A stretch of 64,000 nt of DNA from Nocardioides baculatus (GCF_016735675.1 NZ_JAERSG010000002.1:372001-436000), one strand, 5' to 3'; positions 8,296-17,313 are shown, numbered from the stretch's first letter. Translations and numbers: made by a program. The notes: generated by a model from the letters alone, not told the origin.

Positions 8296-8331
8296 ATGGG
8301 CCGGCGTCATCCTTGGATGACGCCGGCCCAC
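8296..8331 (-). terminator. Rho-independent terminator of flp copy 2
   Basis: A perfect 15-bp stem (8298-8312 with 8315-8329, closed by a very tight loop) is followed on the minus strand by ATTTCGTTTATC, a T-rich tail that is unusual for this GC content. It lies 16 nt past the stop of the pilin gene at 8346 and would separate the two flp transcripts. Confidence 0.8.
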
Positions 8332-8345
8332 GCTCGGTTGGAGCG

Positions 8346-8540
8346 TCAGTTGACCGCGCCGCCGACGCTGGTGAACTTGGTGTTCAGGTTGGTGCCGAGG
8401 GTGGTGACGGCCGCGATGATCACGACCGCGATCAGGGCCACCATCAGGCCGTACTCCACGGCGGTCGCGCCGCGCTCGTCGCGCTTGGCCTTGATGTCGT
8501 TGACGAGCATGATGGTCATGAACTGCAGCTTCTCGAGCAT
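8346..8540 (-). CDS. flp: Flp-type (class IVb) prepilin, copy 2
   Basis: The protein has 64 residues from ATG 8540, chosen because AAGGGG lies 7 nt upstream on the minus strand. An in-frame start at 8618 would add a non-pilin leader. The sequence has KRDERG, then ATAVEYGLMVALIAVVIIAA, the Flp pilin cleavage site and helix. It differs from copy 1 mainly in the leader and in the C-terminal tail (KFTSVGGAVN versus QFTSASTLN). It has its own terminator and an upstream palindrome (8660-8675) shared with the cpaB promoter region, so it may be the regulated major pilin. Confidence 0.96.
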   Translation of the reverse strand: MLEKLQFMTIMLVNDIKAKRDERGATAVEYGLMVALIAVVIIAAVTTLGTNLNTKFTSVGGAVN

Positions 8541-8659
8541 TGGATTTCCCCTTGTAGTCTCTGTGAGTGAGTCTTCGTTTCCGAGCCCACGAGGACCCGT
8601 CGATGAGAACTCTGCCAACTTTGGGAAGCGCCCGAATCGGGTGATCGGCTCCGGATCGA

Positions 8660-8675
8660 TAGTCCCTTGTGACTA
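8660..8675. promoter_or_regulatory. 16-bp palindrome upstream of flp copy 2 (candidate operator)
   Basis: TAGTCCCTTGTGACTA has TAGTC/GACTA arms around a 6-nt centre. It lies 120 nt before the flp start and matches the site upstream of cpaB (17487-17502) at 14 of 16 positions, the two differences being the central TT/AA. A NarL/LuxR-type regulator gene sits just upstream at 8803-9450. Confidence 0.6.
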
Positions 8676-8688
8676 TCTCGGTCCCACC

Positions 8689-8707
8689 CGTCCAGCGTCA
8701 CTGGACG
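8689..8707 (-). terminator. Inverted repeat downstream of the tad response regulator gene
   Basis: CGTCCAG (8689-8695) pairs perfectly with CTGGACG (8701-8707) across a 5-nt loop, about 95 nt beyond the regulator stop. It could close the tad transcript, but there is no T-run. Confidence 0.35.
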
Positions 8708-8802
8708 CCATCTGGCCCATGCAGCACTCGGCCGGTCAGTGCAGTCCACCGGGGAGGGAAGCAGGGGCCCCCGGCCAGCGTGCGAACGGGGCAGAACGCA
8801 CG

Positions 8803-9450
8803 TCAGAAGCGCTGCGGAGAGGCATGGTCGAGCATTCCTAGGCGCATGGCAGTGACGAGCGCCTGCGCACGGTTGGCGGCACCGAGTTTCTGGTAGATGT
8901 GCGTGATATGGGTCTTGGCGGTCGACTCGCTCATGTAGAGCGTCGATGCGATCTCGCCCGTTCCCAGGCCGTCCGCGAGCAGTACGAGGACCTCGGCCTC
9001 ACGACCGGAGAGCTTGGGCGGAGCAGGGGACGTCGCGCGCCTCATCACCGCCTGGCTCAGACCGGCACACAGAAAAGTGCGCGGAGCCACCGCGGCGTGC
9101 TTGGCAGCGCTCACGACCTCTGAGGCCCGCGTGTCCTTGCCGACGAACGCCGAGGCGCCGGCCTCCATGGCGGCGAAGATGTGGTCGTCGCCGGCGTGCA
9201 TGGTGAGCACCACGACACCGGTGGTGTCGTTGGTCGCCCGGATGGTGCGTACGACGTCGAGGCCGTGGCCGTCGGGCAGCTGAAGGTCGGTGACGACGAC
9301 ATCGGGCTGCAGGGCCTGCCACGCAGAGACGCCTTCCTCGAGGCTGCCGGCTTGGCCCACGACGGTCATCTCCTCGTCGCGCTCGAACGCCCGGGCCAGT
9401 CCTTGGCGGATCAGCTCGTGGTCGTCAACCAGTAGCACGGTGGTGCCCAT
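8803..9450 (-). CDS. NarL/LuxR-family response regulator of the tad cluster
   Basis: This 215-residue protein has a receiver domain with VLLVDDHELIRQGL (acidic pocket), VVVTDLQLPDGHG carrying phospho-acceptor Asp55, and VVVLTMHAG plus VGKDTR (Thr and Lys switch residues). Residues about 148-210 are a LuxR helix-turn-helix: LSGREAEVLVLLADGLGTGE and STAKTHITHIYQKLG. Its ATG lies inside the 3' end of the kinase gene (26-nt overlap), so the two are translationally coupled. Placement at the end of the tad operon, next to flp, suggests it controls pilus genes, perhaps through the palindromes at 8660 and 17487. Confidence 0.95.
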   Translation of the reverse strand: MGTTVLLVDDHELIRQGLARAFERDEEMTVVGQAGSLEEGVSAWQALQPDVVVTDLQLPDGHGLDVVRTIRATNDTTGVVVLTMHAGDDHIFAAMEAGASAFVGKDTRASEVVSAAKHAAVAPRTFLCAGLSQAVMRRATSPAPPKLSGREAEVLVLLADGLGTGEIASTLYMSESTAKTHITHIYQKLGAANRAQALVTAMRLGMLDHASPQRF

Positions 9451-11011
9451 GGGCAGTCTCTCCTTCGTGGGGTGCGGTCGTCGGTGACCGCAGGCTGACG
9501 ACGGTTCCGCCGTCAGGTCGGGTGGTGATGTCGAGGTCGGCGCCGACCGTGCGGGCGCGCTCGCGCATGGTCTGGAGCCCCCAGTGGTGCTCGCGCGGCT
9601 CGGCGTTGCCGATGCCGTCGTCGCGGACCTCGAGGTTGAGGCGCTTGCCGTCGGAGTCGAGCACCACCCACATGTTGTCGGCGCGCGAGTGCTTGCGGAC
9701 GTTGCCGATGGCCTCCTGCGCGACGCGCAGCACCTCGGTGGCCGTCCGTGAGGGGAGCGGGGGACCAGACTCCGCGAGGGAGAGATGCACCCTCAGACCG
9801 GTTGCGTCACCGACTTCGCGGGCGTAGTCGGCCAACGAGCTGGCCAGCCGGCCGTCGGAGACCTCTTGGCGAAGGTCGAAGATGGAGAAACGTATCTCGG
9901 AGACGAGCCTGGTGATCTCGGCGCGGAGCGACGAGGCCAGGACGCGGGTCTGCTCGTGATCGCTGATGGACTCGATCTCGTCCACGATGTAGCCGAGGCC
10001 GACGATCTCTTGTGCCACGCCGTCGTGCATCTCGCGCGCGATGCGATTGCGTTCCTCGGAGGTGGCGAGCATGCGCACCTCGTCGAACAGGACGGCTGTG
10101 TCGAGTCGCACGGCGAACTCGTCGGCGACGTTGCGTGCGCTCTCCTCGAGCTCGGGGGTCCATCGAGGCACACCGACGACCACGCAGTAGCCCAGCACCT
10201 GCTGCACGCCGCGGAGCGGGATGACAGCGGCACCGGGCGTACGGTCGGACGCAGGGATCTCGATCTCCCGCGCCATCCGGTCGACGTCCTCTCCGCCGTT
10301 GAGCGGGCGGAGCGTGTTGTCGGGCTCGGCCACGAAGATGGTGGAGCGCGCACCGCCTGTGGCCTGGCGCATCGCTGTGTCGAGGTCCATCGCAAGCGAG
10401 GTGCTGTTGAGTCCCACGTTGCCGGCGCTCGCAAGATGGTGGATGCGAGCCATGAGCTGGTGGGCCGCCGCGTAGGGCGCCTGACGCGCCGCCTCGTCGC
10501 GGGTCGACCGGGACTGCCAGCTCGCCAGCAGGCCGACACCGAGACCTATCGCAAGCCAAGGCAACGCTTCGCCCATCCGCGAGAGAGCGTCGTCCTCCGG
10601 GTCGACAGCGATCGATGCGGCAGCTGTCAGGCCCGATACGAGCGTGACATTGAGCGTCGTTACGACGCCGTGGCGCACGCCGGCCGCGATCGGGGCGACC
10701 GCGAGGTAGGCGCTGAGCTCCGAGGTCGTCCTGGTGGCCACCAGCAGCATCGCCACGGCCACCGCCTCCCCGACGGCGTACCAGTGGGTGGGTCGGTTGC
10801 GCGTCATCCACTCGAGCAATGAGGCGACGACCGCGACGATGGAGAGGACGACCAGCATCGGCACGGTCTCGACCCCGTCGCCCCGACTCAGCACAGCTCC
10901 GGTGGCGAGCGACAGCGCGAAGACGCGGACGGCAACCGTCGTCCGCCACGACTGCAGCGCTGGTCTCGAAATACCCGCGTCGTGTGTGAGCGTCGTCGTC
11001 GCGCGACCCAT
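9425..11011 (-). CDS. Membrane sensor histidine kinase of the tad cluster (HisKA_3)
   Basis: The protein has 528 residues starting at ATG 11011, which overlaps the tadC stop by 1 nt. Residues about 25-165 form roughly five or six hydrophobic segments. Residues about 185-305 look like a GAF sensor. Then NRIAREMHDGVAQEIVGLG gives the HisKA_3 phosphorylation site at His329, and EVLRVAQEAIGNVRKH followed by VRDDGIG form the HATPase_c N and G1 boxes. This is the NarL-partner kinase architecture, and the next gene encodes its cognate regulator. A longer open frame upstream to 11908 overlaps tadC and is not used. Confidence 0.93.
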   Translation of the reverse strand: MGRATTTLTHDAGISRPALQSWRTTVAVRVFALSLATGAVLSRGDGVETVPMLVVLSIVAVVASLLEWMTRNRPTHWYAVGEAVAVAMLLVATRTTSELSAYLAVAPIAAGVRHGVVTTLNVTLVSGLTAAASIAVDPEDDALSRMGEALPWLAIGLGVGLLASWQSRSTRDEAARQAPYAAAHQLMARIHHLASAGNVGLNSTSLAMDLDTAMRQATGGARSTIFVAEPDNTLRPLNGGEDVDRMAREIEIPASDRTPGAAVIPLRGVQQVLGYCVVVGVPRWTPELEESARNVADEFAVRLDTAVLFDEVRMLATSEERNRIAREMHDGVAQEIVGLGYIVDEIESISDHEQTRVLASSLRAEITRLVSEIRFSIFDLRQEVSDGRLASSLADYAREVGDATGLRVHLSLAESGPPLPSRTATEVLRVAQEAIGNVRKHSRADNMWVVLDSDGKRLNLEVRDDGIGNAEPREHHWGLQTMRERARTVGADLDITTRPDGGTVVSLRSPTTAPHEGETAHGHHRATG

Positions 11012-11946
11012 CAGCCGTTGGAGAACGTCTGGGAGATGTTGATGCCGGCAGGGCCGAGAATGACGATGAACAGACACGGCAGGATGAACATCACCAAGGG
11101 GATCATGATGCGCACCGGCACCTGCTGTGCCTTCTCCTCGGCCCGCTGTCGGCGCTTGGTCCGCATTTCCTGGCTCTGGATCCGCAGGACTCGGGCAATC
11201 GGGATGCCCAGGCTGTCGGCCTGCACCATCGCGCTGCAGAAGGACTTGAGGTCGGGCAGGGAGGTGCGTTCGGCCATGGCCCGCATGGCGTCGACCCGCC
11301 CTACTCCCAGCTGCATCTCCTGGAGCAGTCGAGCGAACTCCTGGTTCAGCGGGCCATCGCCATTGCGAGCCACACGGCTGACTGCCGCGTCGAAGCCCAG
11401 CCCTGCCTCCACCGAGATCGTGAGCAGGTCCATGGCGTCCGGGAGCGAGTTGCGCATGAGTTTTTCGCGCTTCTGCCCTGCGTTGTACAGAAGGATGTTG
11501 GGGAGCACGTAGCCGAAGCCGCCGATCAGGGCGGTGGCAACCACCAGCTTGAGGAGGGGCCAGTTCTGACCGAGCAGATAGAAGAATCCGAGGACAGTGA
11601 ACAGCCCGGCTCCCAGCACCTTGAGGCCCAGAATCCGGTTGACGTCCCACGCCGGCGGGTTGCCGGCGATGTTCAGCCGGAACTGGATCTTGCGCGCGGT
11701 GTCTGCACGGACCAGCTTTCGACCGAGGCCCACCATGCTTTCCCCCATGGGGGCGATCACGCGTTCGGCGAACGGTCGCTCGATCTCGCTCTTGAGCTCC
11801 GCGGGGGCGGAATCGAGTGCCTGGATGGCTGCCACGGAGCGGGCGACGCCCCGCCGCTCCGACGTCATCACCCCGATGACGGACAGCGCCATGACCATTG
11901 ACAGGCACACCAGCCCAGCGCCGACGAGCATCATCATCTCGGTCAT
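11011..11946 (-). CDS. tadC: TadC-like type II/IV secretion F-domain membrane protein
   Basis: This 311-residue protein starts with a hydrophobic segment (MMMLVGAGLVCLSMVMAL). A pair of transmembrane segments follows at about 105-155. The T2SSF domain then includes SLPDAMDLLTISVEAGLGFD and AMVQADSLGIPIARVLRIQS, and there is a C-terminal membrane segment (IMIPLVMFILPCLFIVIL). TadC pairs with TadB to form the inner-membrane platform on which the CpaF/TadA ATPase acts. It lies 1 nt after tadB and 1 nt into the kinase gene, which ties the two-component system to the pilus operon. Confidence 0.93.
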   Translation of the reverse strand: MTEMMMLVGAGLVCLSMVMALSVIGVMTSERRGVARSVAAIQALDSAPAELKSEIERPFAERVIAPMGESMVGLGRKLVRADTARKIQFRLNIAGNPPAWDVNRILGLKVLGAGLFTVLGFFYLLGQNWPLLKLVVATALIGGFGYVLPNILLYNAGQKREKLMRNSLPDAMDLLTISVEAGLGFDAAVSRVARNGDGPLNQEFARLLQEMQLGVGRVDAMRAMAERTSLPDLKSFCSAMVQADSLGIPIARVLRIQSQEMRTKRRQRAEEKAQQVPVRIMIPLVMFILPCLFIVILGPAGINISQTFSNG

Positions 11947-11947
11947 C

Positions 11948-13846
11948 TCACACCTCGACCTTGGAGAGCTTCGCCATCGCGAAGGATCCGAGTGCCAGCA
12001 GGAAGCCGGCCAATCCCAGCAGCAGGAACCCCGGAAGCGTTGTGTACAGGACTCGAATGTAGTCCGGGTTGGCGAAGAGCATGTACAGCCCGATGGTCGG
12101 TGGGAGCCCGGACAGGATGTATCCCGACAACCGGCCCTCCGCGCTGAGTGCCTTCACCTGGCGGCGGAGGTACTCACGCTCGCGGAGAGTGTCCGAGACG
12201 GTGTGGAGGATCTCGGCGAGGTTGCCGCCGACCTCACGCTGGATCCGGATTGCCATGACGATCCAGGCGAAGTCCTCGCTGTCCATGCGCCCACCGACGC
12301 TCTCGAGCGCGTCGGTGATGTCTACTCCCAAGCGCTGCTCGATGAGGGCTCGTCTTAGCTCACCCGCCATGGGCTCGTTGCCCTCGCGGACCACGCTGTC
12401 GATCGCCTGTGGGAGGGACAGTCCTGCCTGGAGCCCGCCCGCCATCAGCCCCAGCGTCTCTGCCAGCTGGCCGTTGAACTTGTTGAGCCGCCGTGAGTGG
12501 CGGAACTTGAGGTAGAGCCACGGGGCAATGATGCCGACGACCAGGCCGAGCCCGGCCATGGCGGCTCCCTTCATCACGAATCCGAGGGCAGCCAGGCCGA
12601 CGGCGACGCCGGCGTGGAGCAGCAACCACTCGGCGGCAGTCAGTGCCGATCCGGCACCTGCCAGGCGTCGCGAGATGCGAGACTCGAGGTCGGCGGAGAC
12701 CACCTTGTCCGTCAGCGCGACCGCCGATCCTCTGAGGTCCGCACCGCTGGCCGACTTGGCCGAGCCCTTGGCGGGTTTGTCGCCGAAGTAGGCGTCGAGG
12801 CGTCGGTCCGCGGACGACGTCTTCGGTCCCCCGAGAGTGACGGCGAGGATGCCTGCCAGGCCCAGGGCAAGCGCGAGGGCGCCACCCAGCATGCCGGGTG
12901 TGCCGACGAGTGACCTGCCGGACTCCACGATGTCGGGGCCGGTCGCAGCGACGCCGATCGAGACGAATGCGGAGTCCGTGAACGATGCGCCCCCGGCGTC
13001 GACGGTCACGCCGAGGTTGACCTCGGCAGCTGCGTCCTCCGGACGATCGAACGTCACGAGCAGCTGCTGCGACAGCGCGTCCGCCTGCGCGGAGAAGACG
13101 GCGTCGAGGGCACCTTCTTCCGCCGGAATGACCTGCCCGCCCGTGGTGTCCGCCAGCTCAGCCATCGTGGCTGCGTTCTTGGGGTTGGCGAGCGAGACAA
13201 CGTCCACGACCACGCCCCCGTCGGTGGCGTCGGTGGTCACGACGTCGAGGGTCGTCGCGCTGCTGGTGTCGCCTCCGTCGGAGAGCACCAGCAGGGAACG
13301 CGAGCCCTCCGCGCCGACAAGGTCGAGGCCCTCAGCGATGCCGTCGTACACCGACGTGCCCTTGCTGAGCTCGATGCCTTCGAGGGCCGCGCGCACCGCG
13401 TCGTGATCGGTGGTGGGGTCGATGATCTCGCCGATCTCGCCGGCGAAGGCCACCAGCCCGATCCGTACGTCAGCGGGAGCCGCCTCGAGGAACGTGTCGA
13501 CGGCTGACTTTGCAGCCGTGAACTTGTCGCCCTGCAACATGCTGTTGCTGGCGTCGAGGACCAGGACCGTGGTGCGCTGCACGTCGCCGGCGGAGATGAC
13601 CTTTGCACTCGACTCCACGGCGCGGCCGTCCACCTCGACGCTGACGGTGGACGGATCGACCCGCTCACCGCTGGGGATGCCGTCCACAGCGAGCACCAGC
13701 GAGACGACACCGTCCGCGGACTCGAGGTGATCGATGTTGATCTCGTCCTCGGCGTAGCCCGGGCCCGCACCGGCGAGGACAATCAGGCCCGACCCGAGGA
13801 TCGCAGCGACCATGCGCCGGCCTCGCACGCGCTGAAAGAGATTCAT
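11948..13846 (-). CDS. tadB: TadB-like F-domain protein fused to an N-terminal von Willebrand A domain
   Basis: At 632 residues it is about twice the size of a plain TadB. A signal-like segment (residues 12-32) is followed by a vWA domain whose MIDAS motif DASNS lies at 98-102, with LVVLSDGGDT-type residues (LLVLSDGGDTSS) further on. A transmembrane helix (GGALALALGLAGILAV) precedes a linker, then the T2SSF domain (ETLGLMAGGLQAGLSLPQAI) and C-terminal helices. The vWA domain would face outside, where it could contact pilin or matrix. Fusions of this kind occur in other actinobacterial tad loci as far as I recall. It overlaps cpaF by 4 nt. Confidence 0.92.
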   Translation of the reverse strand: MNLFQRVRGRRMVAAILGSGLIVLAGAGPGYAEDEINIDHLESADGVVSLVLAVDGIPSGERVDPSTVSVEVDGRAVESSAKVISAGDVQRTTVLVLDASNSMLQGDKFTAAKSAVDTFLEAAPADVRIGLVAFAGEIGEIIDPTTDHDAVRAALEGIELSKGTSVYDGIAEGLDLVGAEGSRSLLVLSDGGDTSSATTLDVVTTDATDGGVVVDVVSLANPKNAATMAELADTTGGQVIPAEEGALDAVFSAQADALSQQLLVTFDRPEDAAAEVNLGVTVDAGGASFTDSAFVSIGVAATGPDIVESGRSLVGTPGMLGGALALALGLAGILAVTLGGPKTSSADRRLDAYFGDKPAKGSAKSASGADLRGSAVALTDKVVSADLESRISRRLAGAGSALTAAEWLLLHAGVAVGLAALGFVMKGAAMAGLGLVVGIIAPWLYLKFRHSRRLNKFNGQLAETLGLMAGGLQAGLSLPQAIDSVVREGNEPMAGELRRALIEQRLGVDITDALESVGGRMDSEDFAWIVMAIRIQREVGGNLAEILHTVSDTLREREYLRRQVKALSAEGRLSGYILSGLPPTIGLYMLFANPDYIRVLYTTLPGFLLLGLAGFLLALGSFAMAKLSKVEV

Positions 13847-15267
13847 CGCAGCGTTCCGCCGGTCGCGAAGATCGCGGGGTCGACATGCACGCCGTGGTCA
13901 GCGAGGCGGTCGAGGAAGCGGGGTCGCAGGCCCATCGACTGCAAGCCCCCCTTGAACTTTCCGTCCTCGCCGATACCCGCGGCGTAGTCGAACATGAACA
14001 CGTCCTGGGTGGTGATGATGTCGCCTTCCATGCCCACGATCTCTGTGATGGCGGTGATACGACGTGTGCCGTCCTTGAGGCGGGTCTGCTGGATGATCAG
14101 GTCGACCGCGCTCGCGACCTGCTCACGGATCGCGCGCACCGGTAGGTCCATGCCGGCCATCAGGACCATCGTCTCGAGTCGGGCCAGGGCGTCACGAGGC
14201 GTGTTGGCGTGGAGTGTGGAGATCGAGCCGTCGTGGCCGGTGTTCATCGCCTGCAGCATGTCGAGTGCGGCTGCGTCCCGGATCTCACCTACGACCACAC
14301 GGTCGGGGCGCATGCGCAGGGAGTTCTTCACGAGGTCGCGGATGCTCACGGCACCCTTGCCCTCGATGTTGGGCGGTCGCGACTCCAGGCGCAGGACGTG
14401 GTCCTGTCCGAGCCTGAGCTCCGCCGCGTCCTCGATGGTGACGATGCGTTCGTCATCGGGGATGAATGCGGACAGCACGTTCAGCGTCGTGGTCTTCCCT
14501 GAACCCGTACCCCCGGACACGAGAATGTTGAGACGACCCCTGACGCAACCCTCCAGCAGCCTGGCTGAGGCTGCGGTGAGCGTTCCGAAGTTGATCAGGT
14601 CGTCGACGGTGTAGGGGTCCTCGGAGAACTTGCGGATGGTCAGCTTGGAGCCGTCCAGGGCAAGGGGAGGGATGATGGCGTTGACACGGCTGCCGTCCGG
14701 GAGGCGAGCGTCGACCATCGGGCTGGTCTCGTCGACGCGGCGTCCGATCTTGCTGACGATCTTGTCGATCGTGCGGCGCAGGTGCGCCTCGTCGGTGAAG
14801 GCGGTCGGCACCTTCACCAGCTTGCCGCTGCGCTCGACGTAGATCGAGTCGAAGGCATTGACCATCACCTCGGACAGGTTGGAGTCGCGGAGCAGCGGCT
14901 CGATCGGTCCGTAGCCGAGGATGTCGTCAGCGATCTCCTGCGAGATGCGCGTGCGGTCCGCGGACGACATCGGGATGTCGGTGTCGGCGATGGCGGTCTG
15001 CAGAGCGAGCCGCACCTGCTGTTCCAGCTCCGACTGCGTCATGTGGGCGTCGTACAACTTCGGCCCCAACGCCTCGACCAGGCGCTGGTGCACGATGCGC
15101 TTGAGGTCCTGGAACGGGTCGGCCTTCGAGCTGGCCTTCTTGGCCGCGACGTTAGAGACACTGCCCTGCACTGCGGGAGCGTTCGTCGTCCCGGCCGGGG
15201 CGGGCGCACCCGCGTCGGGCTCGGTCGTTCGGCCACGTGCGGCGGCCAGGCGGTCGGTGAGACTCAC
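13843..15267 (-). CDS. cpaF: CpaF/TadA-family pilus assembly ATPase
   Basis: The protein has 474 residues from GTG 15267. A disordered Ala/Pro-rich N-terminus of about 45 residues leads to the CpaF N-domain (DDILGYGPIEPLL, LSEVMVNAF). The ATPase core follows, with Walker A SGGTGSGKTTTLNVL at about 251-265, Asp box IVTIEDAAELRL, and Walker B RVVVGEIRDAAALD near 323-336. The His box is GSISTLHANTPRDAL. It powers Flp pilin polymerisation at the cytoplasmic face of the TadB/TadC platform. It starts 1 nt after the tadZ stop, in the tight cpaB-tadZ-cpaF-tadB-tadC order of actinobacterial tad operons. Confidence 0.97.
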   Translation of the reverse strand: MSLTDRLAAARGRTTEPDAGAPAPAGTTNAPAVQGSVSNVAAKKASSKADPFQDLKRIVHQRLVEALGPKLYDAHMTQSELEQQVRLALQTAIADTDIPMSSADRTRISQEIADDILGYGPIEPLLRDSNLSEVMVNAFDSIYVERSGKLVKVPTAFTDEAHLRRTIDKIVSKIGRRVDETSPMVDARLPDGSRVNAIIPPLALDGSKLTIRKFSEDPYTVDDLINFGTLTAASARLLEGCVRGRLNILVSGGTGSGKTTTLNVLSAFIPDDERIVTIEDAAELRLGQDHVLRLESRPPNIEGKGAVSIRDLVKNSLRMRPDRVVVGEIRDAAALDMLQAMNTGHDGSISTLHANTPRDALARLETMVLMAGMDLPVRAIREQVASAVDLIIQQTRLKDGTRRITAITEIVGMEGDIITTQDVFMFDYAAGIGEDGKFKGGLQSMGLRPRFLDRLADHGVHVDPAIFATGGTLR

Positions 15268-15268
15268 G

Positions 15269-16534
15269 TCATGCCCTCCTCAGGCGGAGCCGGGAGCCGC
15301 TGGACTTCCGGTTGGATGGGTTGCTCTCGGTCGCCACCGTCGCTTCGGACAGGCTGTCGGCCACGCTCTTCGCGAAGGAGACGAGAGCCTTGGAGTTGGG
15401 GTGGTTCGGATAGGCCGTGACCAGGGCCTCGCCCCGGTTGACCGCTGCGAGGACTTCGCGGCTCGAGACGAGCGAGGAGCTGGCCTTCAGTCCCAACGTC
15501 TTCTCGTACTCCTCGACCGTGAGGCCCACCTTGCCGTCGGCGCGGTTGAGAACGAAGCGCCACGTGGACTTCGGGAAGTTGAGGACCTCGAGCGTGCTGG
15601 TCGCCAGCTTGAGCGCCTTGAGCGAGGGGATGTCGAGAGTGCCGACGAGGATGATCGCGTCAGAGCGATCGAGCGCGCACAGCGCGTTGTCGTCAAAGGT
15701 TCCTGACGTGTCCACGACGACGAAGTCGACCATCCGGCGCAAGGCGTCGATCAACTTGCCGACATCTTCCTGGGAGGCCTGGTCGGGTGAGTCGATCCGC
15801 ACCGGTGCCGCGACGACTGAGAGGTTGTCGGAGTGGCGGGTGAGGATCGAGGCGATCCCCTCGGCGTCGATGACGCCGTTGAAGCCGACCAGGTCGTTGA
15901 TCGTGCGTTGGGGTGTCAGCTGGAGCATGATCGCTACGTCTCCGCTGGCGACGTCGAGATCGACCAGGCAGACCGACCGGCCCGCTGTGGCCAAGGACAC
16001 TCCGACGTTGGTTGCGACGAGGCTCTTGCCCACTCCGCCCTTGGTCGAGAACACCGTGAGGACCTTGCCGCGCGGAGCATCGGCCTCCGCCTGGGCAACC
16101 GCGGCCGCCTGCGCGATCTCATCTGCGGCTTGTGCCCGTGCGAACTCCGCGGCGGCCTGTGCCTCGTCCATGAGCGTCTGTCCGATGGCGTTGGCGACGC
16201 TGCGGGCACGCTGGACGGCGGTGGTGATGCCGGCCAGGTCCCGGGCCGCGACCACCTCGCGCATGCCGCTGCGCAAAGCCATGGAAAGCGCGGCACTGTC
16301 GACGTCGTGCCGGAGCAGGATCACTCCGAGGTCGGGGCGGTGGATCCGGGCCCACTGGGCCAGCTCAGCAGCTGCCTCGCTCGGGACCGAAGGACCGATG
16401 ACGACGGCGAACTCGTCGGTGGAGGAGCGAATGTGCTCGTCGAGTCCGTCGAGGTCCGCGAAGGCGATCGATCCGTGCAGCATGGCTTGGAGGACGCTGC
16501 GCTGTGAGGGCTCCGGCTCGAGGACGGCGGTCAC
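15269..16534 (-). CDS. tadZ: TadZ/CpaE-like ParA-superfamily ATPase
   Basis: At 421 residues it starts at GTG 16534 in a GTGA overlap with the cpaB stop. The N-terminal 110 residues resemble an atypical receiver domain (EFAVVIGPSV, DLGVILLRHDVDSAALSMAL). A helical Ala-rich linker follows, then a MinD/ParA ATPase with deviant Walker A STKGGVGKSLVATNVG (Lys signature at 165-171). The switch I-like segment is CLVDLDVASGDVAIML, and FVVVDTSGTFDDN is the Walker B/switch II region. TadZ/CpaE proteins place the pilus machine at a cell site. Here it is the second gene of the tad operon. Confidence 0.93.
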   Translation of the reverse strand: MTAVLEPEPSQRSVLQAMLHGSIAFADLDGLDEHIRSSTDEFAVVIGPSVPSEAAAELAQWARIHRPDLGVILLRHDVDSAALSMALRSGMREVVAARDLAGITTAVQRARSVANAIGQTLMDEAQAAAEFARAQAADEIAQAAAVAQAEADAPRGKVLTVFSTKGGVGKSLVATNVGVSLATAGRSVCLVDLDVASGDVAIMLQLTPQRTINDLVGFNGVIDAEGIASILTRHSDNLSVVAAPVRIDSPDQASQEDVGKLIDALRRMVDFVVVDTSGTFDDNALCALDRSDAIILVGTLDIPSLKALKLATSTLEVLNFPKSTWRFVLNRADGKVGLTVEEYEKTLGLKASSSLVSSREVLAAVNRGEALVTAYPNHPNSKALVSFAKSVADSLSEATVATESNPSNRKSSGSRLRLRRA

Positions 16535-17313
16535 GGCGTCACGCCCCGGAACAGCTCAGGGAACAGGTCTCCCGGCCTGATGCCCGGACCGTCGGAGACC
16601 TTCGAGTCATCCGTCAGCAGGGCGAAGGTGACGTCGGAGTTGCGATCCGCCTGGATGAGCCTCTCGGCCTCCTCCTGAGTCACCGCAATGGTGAGGATCG
16701 TCTTGGCCACCTCCTCGGTTGCGGTGCCACCGTCTTCGTCCTCGGTCGTCCGCGACGTCACCGTCGTGGTGCCAACTCCCAGGACGGGCACACGGGTCAA
16801 CACGATCCGCGTGTAGTCACCCAACGGGCGGTCCTTGCCATCCGGCAGAAGTGCAGTCAGGTCCTGTGGCGTCGCGAAGATCGCCACCTCGTTGCCTGGG
16901 TTCACGAACCCGGCGACGCGCTCGAAGTCGGTGAGCTCGACCGACACTGCCATCTTGTCTTCCGGGATGACGAGGCTCTGCGTGTCGCCCAATGTGCCGA
17001 ACTTCTTGGCGAGGAGCTGCTCGCCGGGGTAGATCGTGCCGAGGGCGACGTCGTCCGCGATCGAGGTGGTCGAGGAGAGGCTGCCATCGACCAGGTCGGC
17101 GCGGCGCACCTCGGCCTTCTCGATCTTGCCATCCTCCTGAGCCTGGGCGACCGTCTCACCGATGTCGATCGTCTCGGTGGCGACGAGCACCTCGACCAGC
17201 TCCTGGTCCTTGGTGGCTCGGGCGTCGATGCCCTGCACGTAGAGAACGATCATGGCCGTCCCGGCCAGAGCGATGAGGGCAGCGACGAGGAGGAGAACAG
17301 ATCGGCGAGCCAT
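16531..17313 (-). CDS. cpaB: CpaB/RcpC-like SAF-domain pilus assembly protein
   Basis: The 260-residue protein begins at ATG 17313, preceded on the minus strand by AAGGA at 7 nt. A single membrane anchor (ARRSVLLLVAALIALAGTA) is followed by the SAF domain (VEVLVATETIDIGETVAQ) and a TIYPGEQLLAKKFG segment. A C-terminal domain contains AVSVELTDFERVAGFVNPGN and LTIAVTQEEAERLIQA. CpaB proteins are extracytoplasmic and thought to help the secretin or wall passage; actinobacteria have no outer membrane, so its partner is unclear. It is the first gene of the operon and has the palindrome at 17487-17502 in its upstream region. Confidence 0.93.
   Translation of the reverse strand: MARRSVLLLVAALIALAGTAMIVLYVQGIDARATKDQELVEVLVATETIDIGETVAQAQEDGKIEKAEVRRADLVDGSLSSTTSIADDVALGTIYPGEQLLAKKFGTLGDTQSLVIPEDKMAVSVELTDFERVAGFVNPGNEVAIFATPQDLTALLPDGKDRPLGDYTRIVLTRVPVLGVGTTTVTSRTTEDEDGGTATEEVAKTILTIAVTQEEAERLIQADRNSDVTFALLTDDSKVSDGPGIRPGDLFPELFRGVTP

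Noticed and set aside
9425..11908. Extended 827-residue histidine kinase
   Set aside because: The first 299 residues are an out-of-frame reading of tadC; the kinase begins at ATG 11011 in a 1-nt overlap.
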